Of a stretch of 64,000 nt of DNA, positions 47,640-59,234 are shown one piece after another. Position numbers and translations under genes: made by a program. Below the pieces are notes generated by a model, which did no database searches, was not told the origin of the DNA, and was given only the letters and a program-made list of their open reading frames with translations. The stretch covers positions 30,241,980 to 30,305,979 of the forward strand of contig OX457074.1 of the NCBI GenBank assembly GCA_949752795.1, written 5' to 3'. Numbering within the stretch: position 1 is the stretch's first letter; every line of letters begins with the position of its first letter. The DNA is from Hyperoodon ampullatus. Its lineage: Eukaryota; Chordata; Mammalia; Artiodactyla; Ziphiidae.

Positions 47640-49330
47640 AGAAAGCCCCAACCCGGTGTTTCTCCCCAAGTTAAAAACCAGCGAGGCGCACTGCAGCCCG
47701 CCAGCCTTCGCCCACAGGGGCCGGGCAGCTGGTGAGCCGTTTCTGGACAGGCTGTGGCTCCCCACCTGCGGCAGAAGCCCCCAGCTCCTGTGGCCCGGCC
47801 CCCCCTGGAGGCCACCTCCCCGCCCCCAGGCCTGCTCTGGCCTCAGAGGCCACTCAGGCCACCCACTCTCCCACCAACATTCCCAGGCTGCTGTGAAGAA
47901 ACATAAAACATCTAAAACGCTACTGAGTCTGCAACCAGGGCCCAAGCCCATTCCGCTCTGGCCCGGGGCCCTCGCAGGACTCAGGGCCTTTCCCCGGCGG
48001 GGCGGATGCTGCACCTTGGCCGCTGGCGGCTCAGATCTCGGACTCCCGTCTGTAGGGCCGCTGATCGAGGGCGGTGCCGGCCTGGGGTCTGTCAAAGTCG
48101 CGCCTGGCCTGGGGGCCGTGGCCGTCCTGCTCTCCGTCCGCCTCGTCCTCCTCGTCGCGGCTCAGGAAGGCCAGCTCGTTCTCGTAGCAGAAGGAGTTGG
48201 CGCTGGGCAGCAGGAACTTGTTCTCCACCAGGTCCTTGGCGCTGCAGCGGGGCGTGGACGGCACCTCATACGTCTTGTGGAAGTGCGAGTAGTCGATCTT
48301 GTACTGGTTCTTCTCCTCGAAGAGGACAGGCTCGAACCGGTGGCCCCACAGGATCTCGTTGGCCAGGTAGGAGCTGCGGGCCTGGGTGGTCATGGCCGTA
48401 GCCTCCACCATGCCCTCCAGGATGACCACGATCTCAAAGTCGTCCGTCTCCAGGTCCTGCCGGCTGATGCCAAAGAGCGGGCTGGCCTCATCGATCTCGT
48501 GCAGGATGGTGATGGGCGACACCAGGAAGATGCGGTCCAGGCCCTTGTCGAAGCCAACGTCGATGTCGATCTGGTCCAGCGGGATGTACTCGCCCTCCTC
48601 CGTGACCCGGGGCTTGATGAGCTGGGCCCGCACGTGGGCCTCCACGATGTGGCTCTTGCGCAGGTTGCCCACGCGCCACATGAGGCAGAGCTTGCCGTCG
48701 CGCAGCGCCACGACCGCGTTGTGGCTGAACAGCAGCGTCTGCGCGCGCTTCTTGGGCCGGGCCATCTTGGCCATGATGGCGCCGATCATGAAGGAGTCGA
48801 TGATGCAGCCCACGATGGACTGCGCCACCACCATGAACACGGCCACCGGGCACTCCTCGGTCACGCAGCGCAGTCCGTAGCCAATGGTGGTCTGCGTCTC
48901 AATGGAGAAGAGGAAGGCCGCCATGAAGCCGTGCACCTGCAGCACGCAGGGCGTGCGGCCGCGGCCCTCGGCCGGCTCCAGGTCCCCGTGGGCCACGGCG
49001 ATGACCCAGAAGATGACGCCGAACAGCAGCCAGGAGGCAAGGAAGGCCAGCGAGAAGATGAGCAGCATGTAGCGCCAGCGGATGTCCACGCAAGTGGTGA
49101 ACATGTCGGCCAGGTAGCGCTGCGACTTCTCGTCCATGTTGGCGAACTCAATGTTGCACTGGCCGTTCTTCTTGACAAAGCGGTTCCGGCACCTGCGCCG
49201 AGTGTGCACCTTGCCGTTGCCGAAGCCATTGGCGCCCGACATGGTGACCAGGTGCAGCCCGTCCTCCTCGGACGACACGATGCTGTAGGGGTTGGCACGG
49301 CCAGATGCGGTCATCCCGGGGGCGGGGGCG
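47640..49330. promoter_or_regulatory. CpG-rich interval over the KCNJ12 coding exon
   Basis: High GC and frequent CpG across the exon, typical of intronless GC-rich Kir coding exons. It is unlikely to be the promoter, which should lie at the non-coding first exon outside this window. Confidence 0.5.
48031..49314 (-). CDS. KCNJ12: Inward rectifier potassium channel Kir2.2 (complete coding sequence in one exon)
   Basis: Kir2.2 forms tetrameric plasma-membrane K+ channels (with Kir2.1/2.3) that set the resting potential in heart, muscle and neurons. The 427-codon frame is intact, ATG at 49314-49312 and TGA at 48033-48031. Visible features: cytoplasmic N-terminus, M1 about 82-106, pore helix and filter T-I-G-Y-G (GYG 145-147), disulfide Cys123/Cys155, M2 about 157-182 with rectification residue Asp173, PIP2-binding P-K-K-R (187-190), pore Glu225, ER-export F-C-Y-E-N-E and the C-terminal PDZ ligand S-E-I. 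From memory, human Kir2.2 is about 433 residues; the difference lies in the variable region before R-P-Y-R-R-E-S-E-I. An acceptor (ctctgttgcag) 62 bases before the ATG fits the family's single coding exon after non-coding 5' exons. KCNJ18 is a near-identical primate relative, so KCNJ12 is the better name. Confidence 0.98.
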   Translation of the reverse strand: MTASGRANPYSIVSSEEDGLHLVTMSGANGFGNGKVHTRRRCRNRFVKKNGQCNIEFANMDEKSQRYLADMFTTCVDIRWRYMLLIFSLAFLASWLLFGVIFWVIAVAHGDLEPAEGRGRTPCVLQVHGFMAAFLFSIETQTTIGYGLRCVTEECPVAVFMVVAQSIVGCIIDSFMIGAIMAKMARPKKRAQTLLFSHNAVVALRDGKLCLMWRVGNLRKSHIVEAHVRAQLIKPRVTEEGEYIPLDQIDIDVGFDKGLDRIFLVSPITILHEIDEASPLFGISRQDLETDDFEIVVILEGMVEATAMTTQARSSYLANEILWGHRFEPVLFEEKNQYKIDYSHFHKTYEVPSTPRCSAKDLVENKFLLPSANSFCYENELAFLSRDEEDEADGEQDGHGPQARRDFDRPQAGTALDQRPYRRESEI

Positions 49331-49376
49331 GTGGGACCCCAGCTTGCCCCCGGGCCGGCTCCAGGTGGGACAGCTC
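49315..49376 (-). other. KCNJ12: KCNJ12 5' UTR portion of the coding exon, with splice acceptor
   Basis: On the minus strand the intron ends cccctctgttgcag (intron side 49377 upward) and the exon opens gagctgtcccacctggagcc, 62 bases before the ATG. The polypyrimidine tract and AG are strong. The bases before the ATG are GC-rich. Confidence 0.8.
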
Positions 49377-52001
49377 CTGCAACAGAGGGGACAGCAGGCT
49401 GGCAGTGAGGCCGGCAGAGCAGCCACCCGACCTGCGCCTCCGCCCCGACCCAGCCTCACCCCAGCCAGCTCCTCAGCCACCTCCACTCTCCCGGCTGCTC
49501 CAGACGGGAAGCCTGGCTTCTTCCTCAGTTTCCCTTTCCCCCACCAAGGGCTCTGCCTGCAAAGATATTCAGGGTCCAGCCCCTCCTCCCACCTCCCGGC
49601 CTGAGTCCCTGGCATCACCCGCCGAGAGCAGCATGACGGCCACCACACCAGCCTCCCCACTCCCACACCGGTGCCAGTGCCCACGGCAGCCGCCAGGAGT
49701 CAGTGCGCCCTCCGCTGGGACCCCTCGGACCTCACCTCCAGTCTCACCCTTGCTCACCCCCAGGGCCACCCCGACACCCTCCTCCCAGGCCCTGGCTTCT
49801 AGGCCACAAGGGTGTCTCAGGGCCCCCCTGCACCTGGGCAAACTTTGCACCCCACCCAGGACCCCATGGTAATCCCACTGCACCGGCCTCTGACCTCTTA
49901 ACGGTCATAATAACAACAGCAATGGCTCGCTGGGGCTGCACCCACCATCCCACCACGAGGCCGCGAGGCCCTGAGCGTGGGGGCGTTTGCTGTTTGCTCA
50001 CTGCTATCTCACCCCCAGGGCCTAGACCTGGGCATGACAGACGCCTCAAGCCGGGCCCCACCCATCCTCCTGAGGCTCACGCTCTCCCCACAGGTGCCCA
50101 CTCTCGCTGCCCATATGCTGTGCCCGTGGCCACCCCATCACCAGGGAGCTCGCTGACCCCAGACCTCAGCCCGGCGGCCTCCGCCACCCCGCCTTCCGCA
50201 GCGCTGAACAAGAGCAGGTGGGGAGCCCTCAGAAGAGCCCTGTCCTCAGCCCCCTCGGCAGAGCACCAGGCCGGCGCACGTCCTCACACACGGGGCACAC
50301 TCCACGGCACCACTCCCCGTTCTCACGGCTGGGGGCAGGCACCCGGGCCCCAGAGGCGCAGGCCGGTGGCAACCCCTCCCCCAGTGCCCTGCCGGCTCTG
50401 GGTTGGTCTGTCAGTGCCAGGTTGAAGCATCCGCAGACCGGAGACCCCGACACCACTTGGCCCCGCGGGCACGGAGGCCGTCCCGCCATCCATGCTGGGT
50501 GCCCCGCGGGAATGGCCTGGCAGGGCGCCAAAGAGGTGGGCCTGCGCCCCCTACGGATGGACCCCACGCCCCCCGACCCCCATCAGTCGCCCGACGAGGT
50601 CAGAACTAGCTGAGCCTCGGGGTGCTCACGTGTGATGAGACACTGAGGCCCCAGAGAAGGTCCAGGGCGGCCAGGCCAGCAGAGGGGAGGCGGCAGCACT
50701 GGGACCCAGCCCTGGTCTGTGGGACGGGGTGACCTCTGACCTCTGTTCCAAACACACGCGGCCAGCCAGGCTGCAGACCCCTCCCAGGGCCTGCCCGGTC
50801 GCTGGAGCCACTGGATCCCCAGGCCTGGCAGGTGCAGGGCGCTCCCTGCTGCCTGGCCCAGCTCATCCACCCACAGGGAGAGCAGGCCAGACCTGTCAGC
50901 AAATGCTCCTGTGTCACCGGCTCAGAAGCCCAAGGAGGTAGCTACCGTGGCTACTTCTACACTCTGGATGGCGGCTCAGAGAGGTCAAGTGACTTCCGCA
51001 AAGCCACACAACCACTAGGCAGGAGAGCTGGGCGCAGAACCACTTCTGTCTAACACAAGGCCTCCCACCGTGGGGACCCCAGGCTCTGCGGCGGCCTCTG
51101 CTCAGGCTGCCATCCTTCCCCCACGGCTGCTCCAGCTGACAGCCTCACCCTCGGTCTGAGGAGCTGAGGCCTCAGGCCATAGTGGTGGACACAGCTCCTG
51201 CCTGGTCCAGGAGCCGGTGGTGGTGGGAACCCTGTGGACTGTGCCAGGAAGACAGCTCAGCCCTAGACTCCTGGGCCTTCCAGGGGGAGGTGGCCAGGTC
51301 TGGGGCACGCAGATGCCAGCAGCAGGCCACCAGATCACCAGGGGCAGGTCTGTGTGGCCGGGAGGCCTTGAGGGACGTCCAGCGGGTCATGGCTGCCCCA
51401 GGTGGGGCTCTGAGCACCTCGAGGTCTGCAGGGGACAGAATCGCAAGACTCGAAGGCCAGAGGAGCCCAGCCTGGCACACTGCTCCCAGCAGCTGGGCAG
51501 CCTCCCACCGGGCCAGCTCGCAGACAGGTGGGCGTGTCACAGTGACCACTGGCATCTCTGCCTGGGCTGGGCGCCTGGGCCACACCCAGACTGTGCTGCA
51601 CAGGCCTGGGAACCCCTCTTCTACTGAGCTTCCTCCTAAAGCCACAGCGAAAATCAACAGGTCACATTCGCAGCCGCTCCCCCACTTCTCAGAGCTGGAA
51701 ACTGGTACTCAGAGCAAAGTCACCTGTGCAAAATCCCCTGAAGCCAAGGAACAGAGACACAGCGGGCGGCTCTGTGTGCACGCGTGTGTGCACACGTATG
51801 CGTGCATGAGATGCCAAGGGTGGGGGGAGTACCTCGCGGGTGCTTGGTAAACACACCACCACAGAGAAAGGCCAAGAAGAGGATCCACAGTAGCAGCCCC
51901 GGCACCACAAACTTGCCAAACGTCCAGGGACCCTCTGCACACGCAAGTCAAGAAGGTTACAGGGCTCTGCGGTCTTTAAGGGCTCGGTTTAAGAAATGTG
52001 G

Positions 52002-52146
52002 GAGACTTCCCTGGTGGCGCAGTGGTTAGGGCTCTGCGCTTCCACTGCAGGGGGGCCCGGGTGTGATCCCTGGTCGGGGAACTAAGATCCCGCAAGCCGT
52101 GTAGCGTGACCAAAAAAAAAAAAAAAGAAAGAAAGAAAGAAAGAAA
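52002..52146 (+). mobile_element. Short CHR/Bov-tA-like SINE with (AAAG)n tail
   Basis: gacttccctggtggcgcagt, then ggttagggctctgcgcttcc and ggtcggggaactaagatccc, with a short body and an A/AAAG tail. The duplication aagaaatg lies on both sides (51991-51998 and about 52147-52154). It is a different, shorter subtype from the other copies. Confidence 0.92.
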
Positions 52147-52924
52147 AAGAAATGAGGGACAAGATTCTCAACCAGCGACGTGCGGTCCCATGTGGCTCCT
52201 GCTCAATGGGTGCATACGGTTAGATCAGATAGAAAGGAAATTAGATTTGCTTTGCGGGAAGAGGCTTTAGCAAGCAAGGAGGCCGGCTCCCCATTTTATA
52301 GATGGGAAAACTGAGGCTGAGACTTGTCCCAGGTCACAAAACACCTTGTGGGCCAGGATGAGATAGACAGTAAAGACAATGATTAAGGCTACGCTGGTCG
52401 GACACCCAGGTTGGCCAGTGGGGGTCCCAGGTGTTGCTGGGAGGGAAAGGGGAGAGAGGCACTAGGGTCCCCTACCTGAGCCAGCCTAGGCGACTTCAGC
52501 ACTGGAGACTGGGGGTGAGGCAGGCCCAGCAGGCTGGACCCAGAGACCCCGAGGGGAGGGGGAGCTGTCCCGAGCCCGGCGTCTCCAGGGCCCGCGTCCC
52601 TGCCCCGCCGACCACAGCGCTTGTGCACACAGCCTCCCGGCACCCGGCAGGCTTGGCGCACCAGCAGGGCCTGGGCTGGGAGCTTTTAGGGAGGCAGCTA
52701 ACACATGACCTGAGGGCCAAGAGTCATCACGAAGTGCCCCCGGATGGAGCGGGACACCCCATGCCAGGTCCCCCGAGGCTCTGGGCCTCAGGTTTCAGCA
52801 ACGTCCGGAGGAGACCAGGGCAAGGCCAAGAAAGCACTGACTAGTCAGATCAGTGGAGGGGGCACCGAGGAGGAGCTCAGTGTCCCCCTCCCTCGGGAGG
52901 CCTCCCAGGCGGCAGGACCCCTTC

Positions 52925-53095
52925 ATAGGGATGAGCGAGTAATCAGCATTTATCAAGTGCTTACTACCTGCCAGGCGCTAAGAGCTCAAGTAGCTCACAT
53001 AATCCCTTATCATGACTTTCTGGATGAGGAAACTGAAGCTCAGAAAGCTTGAGTCACTTACCCAGGGTCACACAGCCTTTCAGGAGTGAGCTCCT
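52925..53095 (-). mobile_element. MIR element
   Basis: tatcaagtgcttactacctg, then gatgaggaaactgaagctca and acttacccagggtcacacag: a well-kept MIR in reverse orientation. Confidence 0.88.
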
Positions 53096-54883
53096 AGTCT
53101 GGGAGGGTAGGAGAGAACTCAACCCCCCCATTCCCCTAGGCCCCAAGGCCAGACTGTGGACATGACACTGTATTCCAAGCCTCAGTCCTCAGGGTCCCTG
53201 CAATGCCACATGGTGATAAGACACAAATAACCCCAATCTGAGCACATGAAAGCAGAGGTAAGACCCTCACCAGCACCCCTGATCTATGGCCATTCAGGCC
53301 CTGCTTGGAACATCCAGGGACAGGGCACTCACTACCTCACGGTCAAGTCCTTCCAAGTCCATGGTCTCTTGGAAGAGTCCTTAAAAATCACTTGTTTCAG
53401 GGAAAGCCAGCATGCAGCCACATACACCTCCTCCCCAGCCCATGCCCAAGGCAGACATACTAATCTGTCACAGAGCCTTTTCTCACTGCACCCTGTGGTG
53501 GCCTCAGCATCCTTATCCAGTTATTACCCATCAGACTTAGCACAAGAGCTTGCAAAATCCAATCCCTCATCTGCAGGCGGGAAGACGGAGGCTCCAAGAA
53601 GGGCGCCCTTGCTCAGTCACACAGGAAGTGAGAGGCATGGGCCAGGCCTGGAGGGTGCACTGCAGTGAGACAGGGCAGCTCAGGGGCAGCAGGCTCCAAG
53701 GACTGGGGAGCAGAGGTGGCGGGGGGGCACTCCTGGTCGGGAGGGGAGAACAGGCTGGCACCTCAGGGTCCAGTGAGGAGGCTGAGGCTGGCTGGGGAGA
53801 GCCAACAGCTAGCCTGGACAGGAGGTGGAGGGTTAGGGGGCCGACACTTCTGTCCTCACACTCTGGGGAGACAACGGCCATCTCCTGTGCCCGCCCACCT
53901 TTCCCAGACACCTTCCCTCCCCCTCCCCAAAACATTCAGCCGGCCTCAGTCACCCATGGCCTGCAAACGTTTGGGGTCAACACCGTGCAGGCCTTCTGGG
54001 CCAGGCCTCTGCAAGGCCCCTGTGAGGCCTGAGGAGAGACGTGTCGCGTTGTGCTGGAGATGGGAATGGCCGGTGCTTGGCTGTCCCCAGGCCCTCACCA
54101 CTTCGAGGCCCACCTGCCCAGTTTCCAACCACCAACACCAGTCTTTCCACCCGAAAGCTTGCTCTGCCCATGCACCGGCATGCCAGGGAGTTTATGCCCC
54201 AGGAGCAGCTGCCTACCACGACGGGCATACTCGGGGCACCTGCTCTACTCGGCCTCCCAAGGCCCCTCAGCTCCTGGGCCCCCCTCACAGGCCACGTGGC
54301 CAACATGCTCCCCGTCTCCTCCAAAGCTTCCTCCCCCCTTCCCTCCACTCCTCCCCACTATGGGGTCAGTGGGCAGTCCAACCACTTCCCCAGTTACCCC
54401 AGCCACAAGCCTGGCCTCCTCTCTCTCCTTTAGTCCCCAGATCCACTCCCTTCCCAGGTCCTGTGTATTTTATCTCCTGAATGATCAAAGCTGTCCGCCC
54501 GCTCCTAGCCCACAGACACCTCCTGTCCAGGCCACTCCTATCTACACAGCAACAGGCTCCTGAGGGTTTTCCCGTGGTGAGCCTTGCCCTCTGTGGCCCA
54601 ACCTCCCAATCACAGCCAATGGGAATGCTGGAAATCCCCCTATCAGTCAGGAATCATCAGAAGCCCACCGCTTTCATGAAGCCCTTTTACATTCTCTGGC
54701 CCTGGGCTTCTCCTCTTAGGACCAGAAGCTACTTTCCACCTTGTGTGAGAGTTGGCCTTGCCCGGGCCCCATCTCAGGCCAACCTCAGAAGTCCAGAGAG
54801 GATGGTGCAGGCCTGGCACAGTGGGGGCACCCAGGAAATGCTCAGTGTTCAGACAAAGACGAGGGAATAAGCTGCTGAACAGA

Positions 54884-55605
54884 GGGATGGATGAGGAGAT
54901 GGATGAATCAATGAATGAGGAGACAGTTACACGTACAGGTGGGTGGTCAAGCGTGTGGATGGATAAATAGGGCTGACGGACGGGGATGGATGGATAGAGG
55001 GTGACTAGAGGGATGGTTCGTTTAGGTGGGTGAAAACTGGTTAGATGAGTTGGGCGAATGGATTAGTGAATGGATGAATAGATGGACGGATGAGTGGATG
55101 GATGGATGGACAGACGGACGGACGGGTGAGTGAAGGGACAGATGAGTGGATGGGTGGATGGACGGACGGACAGACGGGTGAGTGACTGGATGGATGAGTG
55201 GATGAATGGATGGATGGATGGATGGATGGATGGATGGATGGATGGATAGATGGATGGATGGACAGACAGATGGACGGGTGAGTGAATGGACAGATGAGCG
55301 GATAGATGGATGGATTGAGTGGATGGATGGATGGGTGGGTGGATGGACAGGTAACAGATGGATGGGTAGGTGGGTGGCTGCATGGCTGGTGGGATGAATG
55401 GATGGAAAGATGGCTGGCTGGGTTGGGGGGGTGGGTGGACAGTTAGATGGATGGGGGGATGTGTGGAACCAATGGACGGATAATGGGTGAATGAGACGTC
55501 AAACAGGTGGGTGGATGGGTGAGTGGGTAGGTGGACACAGAGATGAGTGGGTGGGTGGAGGCACAGATGAGCGTCTGGCTGGACGGATGACTGCGTGGAC
55601 AGGTG
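54884..55605 (+). repeat. GGAT/TGGA tetranucleotide array (about 720 bp)
   Basis: Degenerate (TGGA)n with interspersed gacggacgg, gtgggtgg and gagtgaatgg variants. The longest clean run (about ten units) is at 55207-55246. The apparent 181-codon His/Pro/Ser-rich minus-strand frame is the translated repeat. Confidence 0.95.
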
Positions 55606-55984
55606 CATATCCGTGACCTTAATCTTACCTCTGGAATCCTATCTTCTAAGTAACGGTGCTCACCAGGCAAGTGGCTGTCTTCAAGGCTGCACTAACAGCG
55701 GCTGCCATTTCCCAGGCACCAGCTGGAGGGGACTCAGCGGCTGGAAGACCCTAAAGTTAACAGAGCACAGTTACCATTCTCCTTCGGGGAGCTCAACAGT
55801 CAGAAACCTCCACACAAACCCCCATTTCTGCTTGCTTTGCCCAGGACCCCAGGGGAGGTAGAGGGGGCCTCCAGCCCATCCCAATGCCCCAAAGCTTCAC
55901 AGCCCGTGAGCCTGTCCATAACAACCCTTCAGAACCAGAGAAGGGCAAAACAAGGTGGGCCCCCAGGGAAAATGACCGCTGGTA

Positions 55985-56095
55985 GCTACTGAGCGCCCAC
56001 TGCATGCCAGACACTTGGTAGTTGCTTCACGGACGTCAACTCAGGTAAGCCTCATGACAGCCCCAAGAAGTTGGACCCACTGCTGTTCCCGTTCC
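55985..56095 (-). mobile_element. MIR fragment
   Basis: actgagcgcccactgcatgc, then cagacacttggtagttgctt, taagcctcatgacagcccca: reverse-orientation MIR 3' half. Confidence 0.7.
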
Positions 56096-56469
56096 AGAGG
56101 CGTGGGCACTGTGGGACCTCTCCTCAGGCCACAGAGGACCTCGGGGCCCAGCCTGCACGCCTGGCCACCTGCAGAGCCTTCCCGACGCACCCCCAACAGG
56201 CCCAGCTGTGGGCGGACGGCCCCCGCCTTCCACGGCACTGCACTGTGAGGTCAGGGCAGAGAGCAGCAGGGAGGGGCTCGGGAGCCTTGGAGGTGAGCCA
56301 GCCCGAGATGCCCCGTCACCTCTGCCCTCCCGGCCACGGCATCCATGCAGGTCACCCTCTCACAGCCGACGCCGGCGGGAGTCCACAGTGACACTGGATT
56401 TTCCGGCTGGCATTAAGGGAACTGCTGTGAGTCAGCCCACATCACAAGCCTCCTGGGGCAGTGCCACCA

Positions 56470-56560
56470 GTGGGTTTAGGAGCACACAGACCTGGGTTCA
56501 AGTCGCAGCTCCGTCCCTCACGAGCTGTGTGACCTTGGGTGCGTCACTTCCCGGCTCAGG
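56470..56560 (+). mobile_element. MIR core
   Basis: aggagcacacagacctgggt, then tcaagtcgcagctccgtccc and gctgtgtgaccttgggtgcg: forward MIR core. Confidence 0.8.
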
Positions 56561-57119
56561 GCTTCTGCTCGCTCTGGTAGTGGTAGCCTGGCTGGTCCCT
56601 CTTCACTCCAGGCTCCCACCTCAAGACGCCCAGTCCTCAGCCCCTGCTTCCCCACCCTCATTGTTCCTAGAGCAGCAGCCAGCGGCCCTGCCGTTGGCCC
56701 CTCTCAGCCGTTTCCTTCTAAAGCCAACGGAGGCTCCATCCCAGACCCCCATCACGCAGCTGGACTCCCCACGGCGAGGACCTGTTCCCGGGTCACTGAC
56801 CTCTTGTCCTTCCCCTGGAGTGGACACCCACTGTGCCCGGCCCTGTGTGCTGGGCTCTTGGCTTCAGTCATTCCAACCTTCGCAGCCCACCCCGAGGGAC
56901 AGACGGGGAAACTGAGGCTGAGGGAGGTGAGGTCACTCGTGCCGGGTCTCCGAGAGCAGAGGAGGTGTCACAGGGCCGTGGGGAGGGAAGGGGGCGGTAA
57001 GCAGGGGAGCACCTGCCCTCCCCACTTCCCGTGGTCACTCAGCCCGCCTGCCCCAAGCCCTCTCAGCCTCTGACTCCCTGCTTCCTGGAAGGGGCTTTCT
57101 CCTATGAGGGAAGCAAAAC

Positions 57120-57230
57120 CAGCTCCATTCTACACAGAAGGAAATGGAGGCTCAGATCAGAGAAGGGCCTTGCCCAAGGTCACAAAGCCACGGAGTGAGT
57201 GGCAGCTTGGACACAAGAGCCCAGGATCTG
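57120..57230 (-). mobile_element. MIR fragment
   Basis: agaaggaaatggaggctcag, then gggccttgcccaaggtcaca: reverse MIR. Confidence 0.8.
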
Positions 57231-57684
57231 ACACCCCATCCAGCGCTCCCCCTGCCCCTGCAGTGGCCATGGCCCACGAGACGTGACCCCCAACCCTCTG
57301 AAGTTCACCAAACACTTTCCTGGGTGGCGGTCACAGTCCTGGACAGGGGAGGCCGGAGCAGGGGCAAGGTCTGCAGGTGACAGGGGTGACTGGATGTGAC
57401 AGTGAGACTGTCCCTCAGCCTCCCAGCAAGGGAGGGGAGCCCCCTGCTCCTTCCCCAGGGCCGTCCTGTCAGCCAGGGGCGAGGCACTTCCCTTTCCTGC
57501 CCGGCCTCCCCACGGATGTGCCTGTGAAATTCAACTTGGGGAGCAGGTGTGCGCTGAGCACAGGCCCGGCACCACGTGGCTCCGTCACCACCATCACAGC
57601 CTCCCCCGGAGCGGCGGGGCCCAGGGTCCAGTGAGCTCCCAGCCCTGCATTCGAGGCCTGATCACTCCCCAGCTCCCAGGGGGA

Positions 57685-57810
57685 ACTTCCCTGGGCCTCA
57701 GGCTTCTCATCTGCAAAATGGGTAGATCCCACCTGCCTGGGGAGGCTGTGAAGAAGGTAGACCGAGGCCCTGCCCCAGGGTCCGGTGCGCAGCAGACACA
57801 TGGTAAGCAC
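57685..57810 (+). mobile_element. MIR fragment
   Basis: ctcaggcttctcatctgcaa, aatgggtagatcccacctgc, then acacatggtaagcactgg: forward MIR 3' half. Confidence 0.75.
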
Positions 57811-59049
57811 TGGTCCTCCCAGTGTTCTCTGAAAGGTCTTCCTGCTCTGACAACCATCGGGATGCCCGACACGATGGGAAGCTGGGGCATCCCGGACCCT
57901 CCCGTGCAGTCTGCTGTGATGCTCTCAGGATGCACCCAACAGGCAACAAAGCAGGAGAGCCTGAGCTCTGAGGGTGCAGAGGCCTGGCTGCCCCGCTCCT
58001 CTGTGCCAGGGGTGTCATCGCTGGCAGGGGTGCCCAGTAAACGCTGGCCACAGCAACCACAGTGACCACGGCCCCTCAGGCCCCTCAGATTCCATGGCCT
58101 GGAGGAGACAGGCTGCACGCACTGACCACAAGGATAGGCTGCACCAAGCAGCCGGGAGGGACAGGTGTCCACTCTCTGAGCCCCGAGGTGAAGCCAGGGC
58201 AGGAAGTGCTGGCCCCCACGGTGGATGACAGGTCATGCCAGGCACCAGGGAATGTTTCCGAGGGTATTTTTATCTTGAGAACATCCTTCCCTGGGGGGTA
58301 GGGGCAGGAGAGAGACAAGGTGTCCTTGGCCCCAGGCCCCTGGAAGCAGCAGAGGACACAGACCCCTGGTGCCCTTTGCTAGAGTGGCCATTACAGACAC
58401 TGCCCCATCCCTGGGATTCCTTGGGTCCCAGGAGCAAATGGGACCTGGAGGGTCTTGGGGTTTTCTTGGGGCTCCCAGCTCTGCTCAAACTCACTGTGTG
58501 ACCTAGGGTAGGCCCCTGTCCCTCTCTGGGCCTCCCTCTGGCAGGCAAACTTTCCTGAGGGTGCCAGGGACTTGGCGATGGACCAGGAGTGCCCACCTGC
58601 AAGGGGCGTCCCCGCCGAGCAGGAAGACAGCGAGTTAGGCAGCAAACACAACAGGCAGGGTCAGGGCCGCGGGCAGAGCCCTCGGAGCCCAGGGGACGCA
58701 TCTGACCCAGTCCCCGGAGAGAGACCGCTGAGACTGAGCACAGCGCAGTGCAGGGCACTCAGGGTCCCCCAGGCCAGGTGCATACCGGCTCTGCTCTTCA
58801 CACACTGGGCCTCGGGCAAGTCCCGCCCAACTCTGAGCCTCCCTGCTCCTACCTGCCAATGAGGGGGCTGGCCCTTCCGGTCCCAGAATTCAGGATCCTA
58901 AGGATTTGGGGCTGAGGTGGGTATAGAGAGACAGGCAGGGGCACCCCTTGTCACCCTAATAACAGTGAGGGCGGAGGTGTGCTGAGTGCCTGTGTGCACA
59001 GGCCTTGCACCGATGCCTGCAGAATCGGAGGTTCGGAGAGGCCCTGTGA

Positions 59050-59100
59050 GTCATTTTAATGAGCTTGGACTTGACCCCAAGGGCACTGGGGTGCCAGAGA
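59050..59100 (+). mobile_element. L2-like relic
   Basis: tttaatgagcttggacttga, then ccccaagggcactggggtgc resembles the end of a common ancient mammalian repeat. Family assignment is tentative. Confidence 0.4.
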
Positions 59101-59104
59101 AAGT

Positions 59105-59234
59105 ATAAATTCTGAGGCAATATGGCTTGCGTTCAAATCTTGTCTCTGTCCCTTCCTGGGTGACCCTGGGCAAGTCATATAACCTCTCTGAGCCCAGTTT
59201 TCTCACCTGTGAGATGGGATTAAAAATGTTATCT
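59105..59234 (+). mobile_element. MIR core, left of SINE
   Basis: aatatggcttgcgttcaaat, then ctgggcaagtcatataacct, tttctcacctgtgagatggg. The SINE at 59235 inserted in its 3' part. Confidence 0.85.

Larger units (their letters stand above)
44500..48030 (-). other. KCNJ12: Probable KCNJ12 3' untranslated region
   Basis: This follows the KCNJ12 stop codon on the minus strand. The proximal part (47560-47640) has an AT-rich, low-complexity patch (aaactttttt, gttaattttttttt) unlike the GC-rich coding exon. The distal limit is uncertain. A degenerate CA array and an AAAT microsatellite lie within it. No other gene competes for this space. Confidence 0.5.

Noticed and set aside
47656..49872. 738-codon open frame on the plus strand opposite KCNJ12
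   Set aside because: It is antisense to a conserved exon. Its His/Val/Leu/Asp-rich, domain-free translation is what the complement of a GC-rich coding frame with few antisense stops gives. There is no independent evidence of expression.
53665..54563. 271- and 170-codon plus-strand frames
   Set aside because: Low-complexity Pro/Ser/Gln-rich translations within probable KCNJ12 intron; no family match.
55063..55608. 181-codon His/Pro/Ser-rich minus-strand frame
   Set aside because: It is the translation of the GGAT tetranucleotide array; periodic simple sequence, not a protein.
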